64,000 nucleotides of DNA from Actinomadura barringtoniae (GCF_017573505.1 NZ_JAGEOJ010000018.1:174151-238150), one strand, 5' to 3'; shown: positions 32,457-43,088, numbered from the stretch's first letter. Program-made: numbers and translations. Notes: a model not told the origin generated them from the letters alone.

Positions 32457-34894
32457 CTACTCGCGGGCGGCGAGTACCTCGGCCGGTGCGTTCCGCAGGG
32501 ACGCCCGGGCGGGGAGGGCGGTGGCGGCCAGGGCCAGCAGTACGGCAGACCCGACGATTCCCAGGTAGCCCAGCGGCGGGATGTGGGGGCTCGCCGAGCC
32601 GGTCATCCCGGCGCTGAACCCGGTCAGGGTGGCCAGCGCGATCCCGGAGCCGAGCGCGGTGGCGATCACCGCGACGACGGCGGTCTCCCAGCGCAGCACC
32701 CGCAGCACCTGGCGGCGGGTCGCGCCGGCCAGCCGCAGCAGCGCCAGTTCGCGGGAACGTCCGGCAACCGCCATCGCCAGCGTGTTGACCATCGAGATTC
32801 CGGCGAAGCCGACGATCAGCGCCAGCGACAGGTAGTTGACCGCGGTGCTGTTGTCCTTGGCCGGGGCGCTGACGGTGTCCTGCACGCCGACCCCGGGGAA
32901 GCCCGCGACGGCCTTGGCGACGGCGGCCCGCTGAACGGCCGGCGCGGAGACCAGGACGGTGCCGAACGGGGCGTCCACGTGCTGGGAGACCAGCGAGTAC
33001 GGCAGCGTCAGGTCGCCGAAGCCCAGCCCGCGGCGGTAGACGGCGATGACCTTCATCGTGACCGGTGTTCCGTCGGCCATCGCGAACGACCTGGTGTCGC
33101 CGACCTTCATGCCCAGCCCCTCGCGGACGGCCATCGTGCCGTCGCCGAAACCGTTCAGCGAACCGGAGCGCACATCCAGGTCCATGGTCGAGGCCAGCCC
33201 GGCGGGGGTGACGCCCTGCGCGTTGTACGGGGTGGAGGTGGCCCGCACCCGGGTGTGCAGGACCTCGGTGACGGTCTTGACGCCCCGCACGTGGCGCACG
33301 GCCTCGGCGGCGGGAGCGGGCACCATCGGGCCCATCACATAGTCGGCGACGTTCCCGGCCTTGACCTGCTCGGCCGCCGCGCCCTTGATCGTGGTCTCGG
33401 AGAACAGCAGCGTGGCGGCCAGCGCGATCATCAGGGTCAGCGGTGCGATGACGGCCGCCAGGCGCCGCGACGAGGTGCCCAGGTTGCCGGCGGCCAGGTC
33501 GCTGGTGCGGGTCATCGCCCGCAGCGGCAGGGCCAGCGCCCCGACCAGGACGCGGGCCAGCAGCGGGCCCAGCAGCGCCACCGAGGTCGCCCACAGCAGC
33601 GCGGTGGCCGGGGTCAGCGGTCCGGCGGCGGGCTCGGTGTGGATCGAACGCAGCAGGATCGTCATCACGACGGCGCCGGCCAGCGCGACCACTCCGGCGA
33701 ACAGCCGCAGCCACGGCACCCGCGCCGGGCTCAGCGCCGCCTCGCCCAGCGCCTCGACCGGCCGCAGCCGGGAGACGCGCCGCGCCGACACCCGCGCCGC
33801 GATCCACGCGGCGGCCACGGTCACGACCACCGCGACGATCGGGGCGAACGGCCCGATCACCGGCGGCAGGTTGTCGGGGATCGCCTTCAGGCCGACGAAC
33901 TCGCCGTGCAGCCAGGACCCGCCGAACAGTCCCGCGACCGCGCCCGGCACGGCCGCGACGATGCCCAGCAGCAGCGCCTCGCGTCCGATCATCCGGCGCA
34001 GCTGCCGCGGTGTCGCCGCGACGGCCCGCAGCAGGGCCAGTTCGCGTTCGCGCTGCTGGATGGCCAGCCCGAACGTGCCGACGACCGCCAGCAGCGCGAC
34101 GATCAGCGAGGTGCCGCCCAGCGCCGCGCCCATGCTGATCAGCTTGATCCGGCCGCTGTCGGCGCCCAGGAACTCCACCCGTCCGCGCCCGACGCCGGTC
34201 TCCACGACCGCGCCGGTGCCGCTGCCGCGCACCATGTCCCGTACGGCGGGCACGGCGCTCGCGGGCGACACACCGACCGCGCTCAACCGGCCCGAGTGAC
34301 CGGCCAGCCTGCGTGCCTCGCCGCCGGCGAAGAACGTCGCGCTCTGGTGGTCCAGCTTCTGCTTCGTCACGCCGACCACTCGGTAGACGCCCGGCCCGTT
34401 CGGCGTCACGACCGTGATGCGCGATCCCAGGGCGGCCCGCGACCCGGCGTCCACCACGATCTCGTCGTTCCGCGCCGGGGCGTGCCCGGCCCTCAGCGTG
34501 AACGGGGTCAGCGCCGCCGACTCCCACCCGTGCCCCGACGTCGGCCCGCCCGCAGTCAGTACGGGGAACTCGACCTCGGTCACCACCGACCGCACGCCCG
34601 GAGTCGCCCGCAGCCTGTCGGCGAGCGACGCGGGGATCCACGCTCGCGCGGTGTTCGGCTTGGCCTTCTTCTTGGTCTTGCCGTTGCCCTTGTGCTTCAG
34701 GAAGTGGCTCTGCGGGTCGCCCGCCACGATCACCGGCGTCCCCGCGTACCGTTCCGGCGCGACCTTCCCGCGCAGGCCGGTGTCCATCAGCACGCCGCAG
34801 GCGGTGACCAGCGCGGCGGCGAAGAAGAGCGCGACGACCGCGCCCGCGAACGCGGCCCGCCGGTGCCGCAGCGTGTTCAATGCGAAGGAGAACA

Positions 34895-34895
<1 letters not shown>
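32457..34895 (-). CDS. ABC transporter permease with two FtsX modules
   Basis: 812 residues. N-terminal helix (about 14-35), a large extracytoplasmic domain, then two FtsX-type helix bundles (about 270-440 and 680-800) joined by a second extracytoplasmic domain; loops such as QQRERELALLRAVAATPRQL and GRSRELALLRLAGATRRQ are the paired cytoplasmic signatures. The last residues (PAEVLAARE) are typical. With the ATPase it forms an antimicrobial-peptide or lipid-type exporter. Its ATG overlaps the ATPase stop by one base. Confidence 0.9.
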
Positions 34896-35626
<731 letters not shown>

Positions 35627-35712
35627 GTCCTCTACTCTGCTGACCTGCGGCTTCGTCCGGCAGAGCGTCCGTCACCGATCACCCGTGACCTCGTCATGGG
35701 TAGGCTCGTGAC

Positions 35713-36318
35713 GTGATCCGCGTCCTCATCGCCGAAGATCAGCACGTGATCAGGAGCGCGCTGGTCGCGCTGCTGAGCCTGGAGGACGACCTGGAGGTCG
35801 TCGCCGAGACCGGCACCGGCGCCGACGTGGTCTCCAAGGCGCTGGTCTTCACCCCCGACATCGCCGTGCTGGACATCGACATGCCCGAGGTCGACGGCCT
35901 GACCGCGGCGGCCGAGCTCGCCGTCAAGCTGCCCGCGTGCCGGGCGCTGATGCTCACCGGGAACGGCAAGCCCGGCCACCTGCGCCGCGCGCTCGCCGCC
36001 AAGGTCGGCGGCTTCGTCCTCAAGACCGCGCCGCCCGACGAGCTGATCGCCGCGATCCGCAAGGTCGCCGCGGGCGAACGCGTCCTCGACCCGAGTCTCG
36101 CCGTCACGGCCTGGGATCTGGCCGACGACCCGCTCACCCCGCGCGAGAAGGACGTCCTGCGCCTGGCGGCGGACGGCGCCGAGGCCACCGACATCGCCAA
36201 GGAGCTGCACCTGTCGGCCGGAACGGTCCGCAACAACCTCACGGCCATCGTCGCCAAGCTCAACGCCCGAGGCCGCACCGACGCCGTCCGCATAGCCCGC
36301 GAGGCCGGCTGGATCTGA
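35713..36318 (+). CDS. DesR-like response regulator (NarL/LuxR)
   Basis: 201 residues from GTG 35713. Receiver domain with EDQ acidic pocket, Asp54 in AVLDIDMPEVDG and K in VLKTAPP; C-terminal LuxR HTH (TPREKDVLRLAADGAEATDIAKEL in parts). The shape matches DesR partners of DesK kinases. No kinase adjoins it; the nearest is the double kinase 830 bp downstream on the other strand. It probably regulates the divergent ABC operon. Confidence 0.9.
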   Translation: MIRVLIAEDQHVIRSALVALLSLEDDLEVVAETGTGADVVSKALVFTPDIAVLDIDMPEVDGLTAAAELAVKLPACRALMLTGNGKPGHLRRALAAKVGGFVLKTAPPDELIAAIRKVAAGERVLDPSLAVTAWDLADDPLTPREKDVLRLAADGAEATDIAKELHLSAGTVRNNLTAIVAKLNARGRTDAVRIAREAGWI

Positions 36319-36346
36319 TCGACCTGGATCAGGTGCTCGCTCGGCG

Positions 36347-37057
36347 CTAGGTGCTCGTCTGGCCGGGTGTGAAGAGGTCGGGGAAGTCGCCGCCCGCGGC
36401 CATGTCGGCCATGGCCTGCTTGAGGAAGTCGGTGTCGTTCAGGTGCGGGAACGGCTCGTCGGGCACGTCCACGCCGAGGAAGCCGCACAGCGGTTCCCAG
36501 CCCTCGCGGACGTCGAAGACCAGCAGGCGTTCGGGTGGCAGGCCCGCCCGCACCCTCTCGATGTGGCGCTGATAGCCCGCCACCGCGACCGCGTCCGGCA
36601 TGTCCTCGGCGCGCCCGCTTTCGAGGTCGAACGTCTCGTTCCGCATCCGGTCGAGCAGCGGCCGCATCCGCTGCATCCCGCGGAACATCGGCGCCGCGTT
36701 CTCGGGTACGCCGTCCGGGTCCACGGCGGCCGCGCCGTTCCGCATCAGCGTCTTGAAGCTGATGGCCCACCTGTCCGGATCGCGAACGGTCAGGACGACC
36801 TTCGCCTCGGGATAGGCGCCCGCGAGCTCACGCCAGAAGAACCCGGACGGCCAGTCGTGGGTGGCGTTGTAGCCGGCGAGGACGGCGTCCCAGTCGACCG
36901 GCTTCCCGTAGGCGAGCGGCAGCCAGCGATCGACCTGCTCGGGGTGAGCGATGATCTCGAACATGTGGTGGCACGGGCCGAAGCCGAGCCTGTCCAGCGC
37001 CGCCTTCATCGAGGTCGTGCCCGTCCTGGGGAGTCCCGCGCCGATCACCGTGACCAT
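36347..37057 (-). CDS. Sulfotransferase-family protein
   Basis: 236 residues. The PAPS 5'-phosphosulfate loop is GAGLPRTGTTSMKAAL at residues 6-21, and the 3'-phosphate region is LTVRDPDRWAISF. The C-terminus has the expected WEPLCGFLGVDVPDEPFPHLN. It matches the P-loop sulfotransferase group widespread in actinobacteria and animals (sulfotransfer_4), with unknown acceptors. It lies alone between the response regulator and the double kinase. Confidence 0.85.
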   Translation of the reverse strand: MVTVIGAGLPRTGTTSMKAALDRLGFGPCHHMFEIIAHPEQVDRWLPLAYGKPVDWDAVLAGYNATHDWPSGFFWRELAGAYPEAKVVLTVRDPDRWAISFKTLMRNGAAAVDPDGVPENAAPMFRGMQRMRPLLDRMRNETFDLESGRAEDMPDAVAVAGYQRHIERVRAGLPPERLLVFDVREGWEPLCGFLGVDVPDEPFPHLNDTDFLKQAMADMAAGGDFPDLFTPGQTST

Positions 37058-37148
37058 GCCTGGCGTCCCTTCGCCCGCAGCTGGAGAGGACGCCCTTGAC
37101 GCTAAGCTGACACCTGCGTCAAATCAAGAGAAATCGGATCAAGTCGCG

Positions 37149-39239
37149 CTATCGCGCGAGGGTCGCCGTCAGGCGGAAGCGGCCGTCGCCGAGGGGGCGT
37201 GCGTCGAGCCGGCCACCCTCGGAGGCCAGCCGCGTGGACAGGTTGCCGATGCCCGATCCGGGCGGGGTGACGTCGGCCGGCGTGCCGTCGTTCTGCACGC
37301 TCAGGCGGTCGGCCGCGACGGTGATCTCGACGTTCTCGGCGGTGCTGTGCCGGAGGATGTTGGTGACGGCCTCGCGCAGCACGGTGCTGAGGACCGGTGA
37401 GGCCTCGGTGGGCGGCGCGTCGCCGGTACGGGTCACGTGAACGGTGATGCCCGCGGCCTCCAGCACCGAGACGGCCGAGGCGAGCTCCGGGTCCAGCTCC
37501 AGGCGCGGGGCGGCGCCGGTCACGGTGTCCATGTCGGCGCGGGCCCGTTCGGCCATCGCGGTGACGTCGGCCAGTTCGGCGCTCGCACGGCCGGGGTCCA
37601 CGGCCTGGAGCCTGCGGGCCAGCTCGCCCTTGAGCAGGATCGCGGCGAGGGTGTGGCCGAGCAGGTCGTGCAGGTCGCGGGCGGCGCGCAGCCGTTCCTG
37701 AACGACGGCGGCCCGGGCCAGGCCGTCGCCCGCGGCGCTCAGCTCGTCGGCGAGCTGCGCCAGCCTGATCAGCCCGTACACGATCAGGCCGGTGACCAGG
37801 GGGCTGATGAACGAGTTGACGATCAGCCCGGTGTCGGACCCGACCGCCCAGGCGATCATGGCGACGCTCGCGGCGGTGGCCAGGGCGAGCGGCCAGGCCA
37901 CGGCGGCGGGCAGCAGGACGAGGATCGAGCCGACCAGGAAGCCCGGCGTGCCGCCCCACGCCTTGCCGAAGAGCGCGATCGGGGCGTAGCTGAGCACGGT
38001 CTGCGCGGCGAGCGCCCACGGCCAGTGGCGGGCGCGCGTACGCACCCAGTGGACCTGGATGACGCAGATCGCGGCGAGGCACGGCACGGCGATGACGTAG
38101 TCGCCCAGGGACAGCTGGAGCAGGCCCTTGATGCTGAAGCCGACCAGGATCGCGGCGAGCAGGGCCAGCGAGAGCCGGTGCTCGCTGCTGGCGCGCGGCG
38201 CGGGCGTCTCGGCCGTCGTCACCTGGGTCTCTACCGTGAACAGGCCGTTCGGGGCCAGGCCCATGGTGAGCCGCCCGCCTGCCTCCTCGACGCGGTCGGC
38301 CAGGGGTTGCAGCGGCTCGGCACCCTGGGCAGCGGTGGACACCCCGTCGCTGGTGATCGTGAGGGTGAGGAGGGCGTCGCGTTCGGTCGTCTCGATCGAG
38401 CAGTGGCGCGCGGTGCCCTGCCGTACGACGTCGGTCACGGCCTCGCGGAGCACGGTCGCCAGGAGCGCCCCGGCCTGCCCGAGCGGCTCGGTGTGGCCGA
38501 TCCGCACCGTCGCCTCGACGTCGGCCGCCGCGAGCAGGCCGCGGGCGGCGGCCACCTCGGGCGCGAGCGAGAGGCTGCGCAGGTCGGCGGCGGCGGTACG
38601 GGCGGTGGCCAGCGACTCGCGGGCGACCGGCAGGACCTCGTCCAGGGTGTCGCGGCGGGCGGCGGCGATCTCGTCGAGGCCCTGCCCGATCCCCTCGTTC
38701 AGCTTGGCGGCCATCCGCAGCCGCTCCTCCTCGACCGCCGACATCGCCAGCGTGAGGCGCGCCGCGTACACCTCCTCGATGCGGTCGGTGAGGCGGCACA
38801 GGCCGTAGATCACCAGCCCGCCGACCAGCGACATGATCGAGACGTCGAGGACGTGGCCGGGCGAGCCGCCGCGCGCGATCTCCACGACCGGCGCGGTGGC
38901 CACGACCACGCCCGCGGCCCAGGGCGCGGAGCTGAGCAGGAGGGCGCCGGCCAGCGGCGACAGCATGCCGACCGAGACGCCGAACGGGATCACGGCCAGA
39001 TAGGTGAGCGCGGCCTGGAGGATCATGACCGGGCGGGTCTGGAAGCGTTCCAGGCGCGGCAGCACGAAGCGCAACTGGAGGACGAACACCGCGACCGTCA
39101 GCGGCACCACGGCGGCGGCCCGGCCCGGACCGGTCAGCGCCGCCAGGGCGTACACGCTGACGAACGTCGCCAGCGCGGCGACCGTGATCGTCCGCGCCGT
39201 CCGGGGATGCAACCCCGCCACGCCGCCACCAGCCCTCAC
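37149..39239 (-). CDS. Tandem DesK-like kinase: pseudokinase fused to active kinase
   Basis: 696 residues from GTG 39239, twice the usual DesK length. Two homologous halves (1-348 and 349-696) each have a membrane domain, a HisKA_3-like dimerisation helix and a HATPase-like domain. The second half is intact: phospho-acceptor His524 in RDLHDLLGHT, N-box Asn627 in REAVTNILRH, and GSGIGNL. In the first half the acceptor is Asn181 (KLNEGIGQG), the N-box residue is Asp270 (REAVTDVVRQ) and the last glycine box is absent. The first half therefore cannot phosphorylate, and may sense or dimerise. Its likely partner is the regulator at 35713. Confidence 0.85.
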   Translation of the reverse strand: MRAGGGVAGLHPRTARTITVAALATFVSVYALAALTGPGRAAAVVPLTVAVFVLQLRFVLPRLERFQTRPVMILQAALTYLAVIPFGVSVGMLSPLAGALLLSSAPWAAGVVVATAPVVEIARGGSPGHVLDVSIMSLVGGLVIYGLCRLTDRIEEVYAARLTLAMSAVEEERLRMAAKLNEGIGQGLDEIAAARRDTLDEVLPVARESLATARTAAADLRSLSLAPEVAAARGLLAAADVEATVRIGHTEPLGQAGALLATVLREAVTDVVRQGTARHCSIETTERDALLTLTITSDGVSTAAQGAEPLQPLADRVEEAGGRLTMGLAPNGLFTVETQVTTAETPAPRASSEHRLSLALLAAILVGFSIKGLLQLSLGDYVIAVPCLAAICVIQVHWVRTRARHWPWALAAQTVLSYAPIALFGKAWGGTPGFLVGSILVLLPAAVAWPLALATAASVAMIAWAVGSDTGLIVNSFISPLVTGLIVYGLIRLAQLADELSAAGDGLARAAVVQERLRAARDLHDLLGHTLAAILLKGELARRLQAVDPGRASAELADVTAMAERARADMDTVTGAAPRLELDPELASAVSVLEAAGITVHVTRTGDAPPTEASPVLSTVLREAVTNILRHSTAENVEITVAADRLSVQNDGTPADVTPPGSGIGNLSTRLASEGGRLDARPLGDGRFRLTATLAR

Positions 39240-39310
39240 CGAACCCCCCGATCAGCTCAAAGGGGATTTTATGCGGCTTGGCGGAGGTGGCGCGTCGGCT
39301 GCGGCGGGCC

Positions 39311-40177
39311 TCAGCCGATGACCGCGCGGAGGGCGCCGGGCTGGCGGCCCGCGAGGCGGTCGAGCGCGACGGCGGTGGCGTCGTCGGCGGGCAGGTAGAC
39401 CATCAGCCGCATCTCCTGGGCGCCGGGCAGCTGGAGCGTCTCGTACGCCAGCCGCAGCTCGCCGACCTCGGGATGCACGATCCGCTCGACGCCGGTGGTG
39501 TGCAGCGGCCCCATGGGGGCGGCGATCCGTTCCTTGAACGGGGCGCCCGCCAGCAGCGTGAGATGGTCCGACATCCGCGTCATCTCCGGATCGGAGAGGG
39601 TCAGGTCGAAGTGCATCTCGGCGACCCGCTCGTCGGCCACCCTGTCCCAGTCGGGATAGGCGATCCGCGCCCGATCGTCGGTGAAGACGTAGGCCAGCAG
39701 GTTCGGCTCGTCGCCGTCCAGCATTCCGAGCGGCCGGGTGATGCGCTCGTAACCCCTGGTGTAGGCCAGCACGTCGTTCAGCTGGTTGAGCAGCACGGCC
39801 GGGGCCGGTTCGAGGCTCTCCAGGAGGGCCCGCACGGTCGGGCGCACAGTCCGGGCCGGGCTCCGTCCGGCGCAGCACAGCGAGGTGTTCGTGCCGTCGG
39901 CCGCCTTGGACAGCCGCATCAGGTGCATGCGCTCGTCGACGCCCATGAGCAGCGCGTCCGCCAGCGCCGACAGCACCTCGGGGGACGGGCGGCGGTCACG
40001 GCCCTGCTCCAGCCTGGTCAGGTACTCGACGCTGATCCCGGCGAGCGTGGCCAGCTCGGCCCGGCGCAGGCCCGGCGTGCGGCGCCGCGCGCCGACAGGC
40101 AGGCCCACCTCGGCGGGACCGACCGACTCGCGCCTGGTCCGCAGGTACGCGCCCAGGTCGTTGTTGCTGTTTCCCAC
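39311..40177 (-). CDS. XRE-family regulator with MmyB-like ligand domain
   Basis: 288 residues from GTG 40177. N-terminal HTH (LRRAELATLAGISVEYLTRLEQGRDRRPS in parts) and a C-terminal MmyB-like domain (PAVLLNQLNDVLAY..., FDLTLSDPEMTRMSDHL). These actinobacterial regulators often control nearby oxidoreductases. The GTG lies seven bases after a TACATT -10 (40189-40184), so the transcript is leaderless. An ACTCCA...TGGAGT repeat covers that promoter. It is divergent from the YceI gene. Confidence 0.9.
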   Translation of the reverse strand: MGNSNNDLGAYLRTRRESVGPAEVGLPVGARRRTPGLRRAELATLAGISVEYLTRLEQGRDRRPSPEVLSALADALLMGVDERMHLMRLSKAADGTNTSLCCAGRSPARTVRPTVRALLESLEPAPAVLLNQLNDVLAYTRGYERITRPLGMLDGDEPNLLAYVFTDDRARIAYPDWDRVADERVAEMHFDLTLSDPEMTRMSDHLTLLAGAPFKERIAAPMGPLHTTGVERIVHPEVGELRLAYETLQLPGAQEMRLMVYLPADDATAVALDRLAGRQPGALRAVIG

Positions 40178-40228
40178 TCCAAAAATGTACCTGGAGTCCG
40201 TTCCGCGGATCGTGGCCCTGTCAGGGCC
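40176..40228. promoter_or_regulatory. XRE promoter/operator and adjacent palindrome
   Basis: ACTCCA-N10-TGGAGT (40176-40197) overlaps the leaderless promoter of the XRE gene. GGCCCTG-T-CAGGGCC (40214-40228) is a second, perfect inverted repeat in the gap before the YceI gene. One may be an operator, the other a hairpin. Confidence 0.4.
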
Positions 40229-40279
40229 AGCCTCAAGCCGGTCTCCCTACGGGTCGCGCAGATCGGCAGGTTGGACGGC

Positions 40280-40831
40280 ATGACCAACACTGACACCGCG
40301 CAGACGACCGCCCTTCCGCTTCGTTCCGGCACCTGGGCGTACGACCCGTTCCACTCCTCCGTCGGCTTCCAGATCCGGCACCTGGGGATCTCCAAGGTCC
40401 GCGGCCACTTCGGCACGTTCGAGACCGAGCTGACCGTCGGCGAGACCGTCGGCTCCATCGCGGTCACCGCGACCGTCCAGCTGGCTTCGATCGACACCGG
40501 CAACCCCGACCGCGACGCCCACGTGTGCTCCTCGGACCTGCTCGACGTCGAGAAGCGGCCGACGATGGCGTTCCGTTCGACCCGGATCTCCGGCGACGGC
40601 GAGGACTGGACGATGGAGGGCGAGCTCACCATCGGCGACGTGACCCGCCCGCTGAGCCTCGCCGTCGAGTTCGGGGGCGTGGTGGACTCGGCGGTGGACG
40701 GCCGCCGCCACGCCGGTTTCGAGGCGACCGGCGAGATCCGCCGCAAGGAGTTCGGTCTCGACTTCGCCCCCGGCGTCCTCGGCGACGTCGTCAAGATCAA
40801 CCTTGACCTGCAGTTCGTCGAGCCCCAGTAG
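40280..40831 (+). CDS. YceI-family lipid-binding protein
   Basis: 183 residues from ATG 40280. It has the lipocalin-like YceI barrel: GTWAYDPFHSSVGFQIRHLG, KVRGHFGTFE, ASIDTGNPDRDAHVCSSDLLD and MEGELTIGDVTRPLSL. YceI proteins bind polyisoprenoid or other long lipid chains, including quinone tails. There is no signal peptide, so it is cytosolic here. It is divergent from an XRE/MmyB regulator, its probable controller. Confidence 0.9.
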   Translation: MTNTDTAQTTALPLRSGTWAYDPFHSSVGFQIRHLGISKVRGHFGTFETELTVGETVGSIAVTATVQLASIDTGNPDRDAHVCSSDLLDVEKRPTMAFRSTRISGDGEDWTMEGELTIGDVTRPLSLAVEFGGVVDSAVDGRRHAGFEATGEIRRKEFGLDFAPGVLGDVVKINLDLQFVEPQ

Positions 40832-40850
40832 GCCCGCATAGCATTCAGCC

Positions 40851-41717
40851 GTGGAGGTACTGGAAGCCGCTGACTGGAGAGCACGCGAAGAGGCGCACCA
40901 CCGCCGCGTCGACGCGTGGGCGGGCCCCCACCTGGCCCGCCGGGGCCGCGGCAAGGCTCACCCGGTCGAGGACTTCCTGTTCACCTACTACAGCTTCCGT
41001 CCAGCCCGCCTGCGCCAATGGCACCCCGGAGCCGGCATCGCCCTGGCCGACGCGCCCGACCGCGGCCGCGACTACGTCTCCACCCCACAAGGCGCCCTGC
41101 TGGACACCGCATCGCTCATGGAGCGCCGGCGATCCTCCGTCGAGTGGATCGCCGGCCTCCTGGCGGCGACCGCCTCCCGCCCCGCGCACCTCGGCTGCTT
41201 CGGCATGCACGAGTGGGCGATGGTCTACCGCACGCCCGAGGTCCGCCACTCCACCTGGCCGCTGCGCCTCACCCCGCCCGAGGTGGCCGCAGTGGTCGAC
41301 GAACGCGGCGTCCGCTGCAGCCACTTCGACGCGTTCCGCTTCTTCACCGACGCCGCCCGGCCGCTGAACGTCCTCCAGCCAACCCGCGACCGCCAGCCCG
41401 AGCTGGAGCAGCCGGGCTGCCTGCACGCCAACATGGACCTCTACAAGTGGGCCTACAAGCTCTCCCCGCTGGTCGGGAGCGAGCTCGTCGCCGACTGCTT
41501 CGCCCTGGCCCGCGACATCCGCGCCGTGGACATGCGGGCCAGCCCGTACGACCTGAGCGAGCTCGGCTACACCCCGATCGAGATCGAGACCCCGCCGGGA
41601 CGTGCCGAATACGCCGCCCTGCAGCGCGACTTCTCCCAACGCGCGGAGCCCCTGCGCGCCCGCCTGCTGGCGGGCTGCGAGGGGCTCCTGGAGAAGACGG
41701 CCGGGCTCACCGCTTAG
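40851..41717 (+). CDS. Conserved actinobacterial protein (annotated elsewhere as 3-methyladenine DNA glycosylase)
   Basis: 288 residues from GTG 40851, with no ribosome site, so perhaps leaderless. I recall close relatives with HPVEDFLFTYYSFRPARLRQWHPG labelled 3-methyladenine DNA glycosylase, but I see no helix-hairpin-helix or other glycosylase motif, so that label is doubtful. Conserved histidines and aromatic residues (FGMHEWAMVYR, RCSHFDAFRFF, LHANMDLYKWAYKL) suggest an enzyme with metal or ligand binding. It overlaps the convergent MFS gene by 11 bp. Confidence 0.6.
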   Translation: MEVLEAADWRAREEAHHRRVDAWAGPHLARRGRGKAHPVEDFLFTYYSFRPARLRQWHPGAGIALADAPDRGRDYVSTPQGALLDTASLMERRRSSVEWIAGLLAATASRPAHLGCFGMHEWAMVYRTPEVRHSTWPLRLTPPEVAAVVDERGVRCSHFDAFRFFTDAARPLNVLQPTRDRQPELEQPGCLHANMDLYKWAYKLSPLVGSELVADCFALARDIRAVDMRASPYDLSELGYTPIEIETPPGRAEYAALQRDFSQRAEPLRARLLAGCEGLLEKTAGLTA

Positions 41718-42900
41718 GCGCGGTCATCACCGCGGCGGTCGTCAGCAGGCTCACCACCGCGCCGAACCACAGCACGCCGTTGGTGGAGACGCCGTCCACG
41801 ACCAGCCCGCCGAACAGTGCGCCCAGCGCGATCGCCAGGTTGAACATCGAGGTGTTCAGTGCCGTCGCGGACTCGGTGGCGTCCGGCGCCGCCCGCAGGA
41901 TCCAGGTCTGCACGGCGACCGGGACGCCGCCGAACGCCAGGCCCCACACCAGCAGCAGCGCCACGCCCGTGACGGCCGTGCCGCCGATGACCGGGAAGAG
42001 CGCCAGCACGCCCGTGAGCAGCAGGCTGTTGGTGATGATCGCGACGCGGACGTTCCGCCCGGCCACGGCGCCGGTGATGAAGTTGCCCGCGATCCCGGCC
42101 GCGCCGAACGCCAGCAGCAGCGGCCCGACCAGCTCCTCGTCGATGCCCGAGACCGACTGCAGGATCGGGCTGATGAACGTGAACGCCGCCATGTGGCCGC
42201 CGACCAGCATGAACGTGGCCAGCACCCCGGCCCGGACGACCGGGTTGCGCAACTGCTCGGCCAGCGAACGCAGCCGTACCGGATCGGACGCGGGCATCGC
42301 CGGCAACAGCATCACCAGGGCGGCGATCAACGCCAGGCCGAGACCCGTCAGCGTGAGGAACGCGATCCGCCAGTCCGTCAGGCCGCCGATCAGCGTCCCG
42401 GCCGGGACACCGAGGACGTTCGCGGCCGTGGCGCCGCCGAACGCGATCGCGGTGGCGCGGGGGACATAGCGGCCGGGGACCATGCGGACGGCGATCCCGG
42501 CCGCCAGGGCCCAGAAACCGCCGATGCTGATGCCGATCAGGAAGCGCAGCGCGAGCAGGATCCCGAAGTTCGGCGCCACGACCGACAGGAGGTTGGCGCC
42601 GACCATGAGGCTGATCAGGCCGATCAGCACGATCCTGCGGTCCAGGCGGCCGATGGCGACGGGGAGGAGCGGGGCGGTGGCGGAGGCGACCAGGCCGGGG
42701 ACGGTGACCATGAGGCCCGCGGTGCCCTCGGAGACGTGGAGGTCGCCGCCGATGGTGGTGAGCAGGCCTACGGGCAGCTGCTCGGCGGTCACTACCGAGA
42801 AGGTTCCGGCGGCGATCGCCGCTACGCCCAGCCATCTCCGGAGTGGGACGTGGTCTTCGGCTGATCGTTGGGCGGCTGTCTTCTGGGCCGTGGCGGTCAT
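41707..42900 (-). CDS. MFS transporter, DHA1 (Cmx/AraJ-like)
   Basis: 397 residues from ATG 42900, with GAGGTG eight bases upstream; a GTG at 42909 is less well placed. Twelve membrane helices; motifs include FSVVTAEQLPVGLLTTIGGDL in helix 1 (in parts), ATAPLLPVAIGRLDRR and LIGISIGGFWALAAG. It resembles chloramphenicol/sugar efflux proteins. A perfect 16-bp palindrome (42922-42937) lies 22 bp upstream and is probably an operator. Confidence 0.88.
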   Translation of the reverse strand: MTATAQKTAAQRSAEDHVPLRRWLGVAAIAAGTFSVVTAEQLPVGLLTTIGGDLHVSEGTAGLMVTVPGLVASATAPLLPVAIGRLDRRIVLIGLISLMVGANLLSVVAPNFGILLALRFLIGISIGGFWALAAGIAVRMVPGRYVPRATAIAFGGATAANVLGVPAGTLIGGLTDWRIAFLTLTGLGLALIAALVMLLPAMPASDPVRLRSLAEQLRNPVVRAGVLATFMLVGGHMAAFTFISPILQSVSGIDEELVGPLLLAFGAAGIAGNFITGAVAGRNVRVAIITNSLLLTGVLALFPVIGGTAVTGVALLLVWGLAFGGVPVAVQTWILRAAPDATESATALNTSMFNLAIALGALFGGLVVDGVSTNGVLWFGAVVSLLTTAAVMTAPKR

Positions 42901-42921
42901 CGCAATCACCTCACATTGATA

Positions 42922-42937
42922 ATCTCAATGTTGAGAT
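42922..42937. promoter_or_regulatory. 16-bp palindromic operator of the MFS gene
   Basis: ATCTCAA-TG-TTGAGAT is a perfect inverted repeat 22 bp before the MFS start. Size and arms are MarR-like. No MarR gene adjoins it, so the regulator must be elsewhere. Confidence 0.6.
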
Positions 42938-43020
42938 AAAACCATCGAGGTGTGCGAACGTCAAGTCTCTTAACGTTGAAGTACTGGTGATGTGGGCCAC
43001 GGATGTGGGTCATGACGGAC

Positions 43021-43057
43021 GAGGGCCCCGTCCGCGAGCGGTGCGGACGGGGCCCTC
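43021..43057 (-). terminator. Hairpin terminator of the peptidase gene
   Basis: Perfect 15-bp arms GAGGGCCCCGTCCGC / GCGGACGGGGCCCTC with a 7-base loop, 32 bp after the stop of the M1 peptidase gene. Confidence 0.85.
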
Positions 43058-43088
43058 TGACCGGCGGGGGACGGCCGGTTTCAGCGCA

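Noticed and set aside
37437..39398. A 653-codon open frame on the plus strand
   Set aside because: Antisense to the double kinase, whose conserved motifs in two halves prove the minus strand is the coding one.
40851..41717. Firm call of DNA glycosylase for this gene
   Set aside because: The label is remembered from relatives, but no glycosylase motif is visible, so it is kept as unknown with a note.
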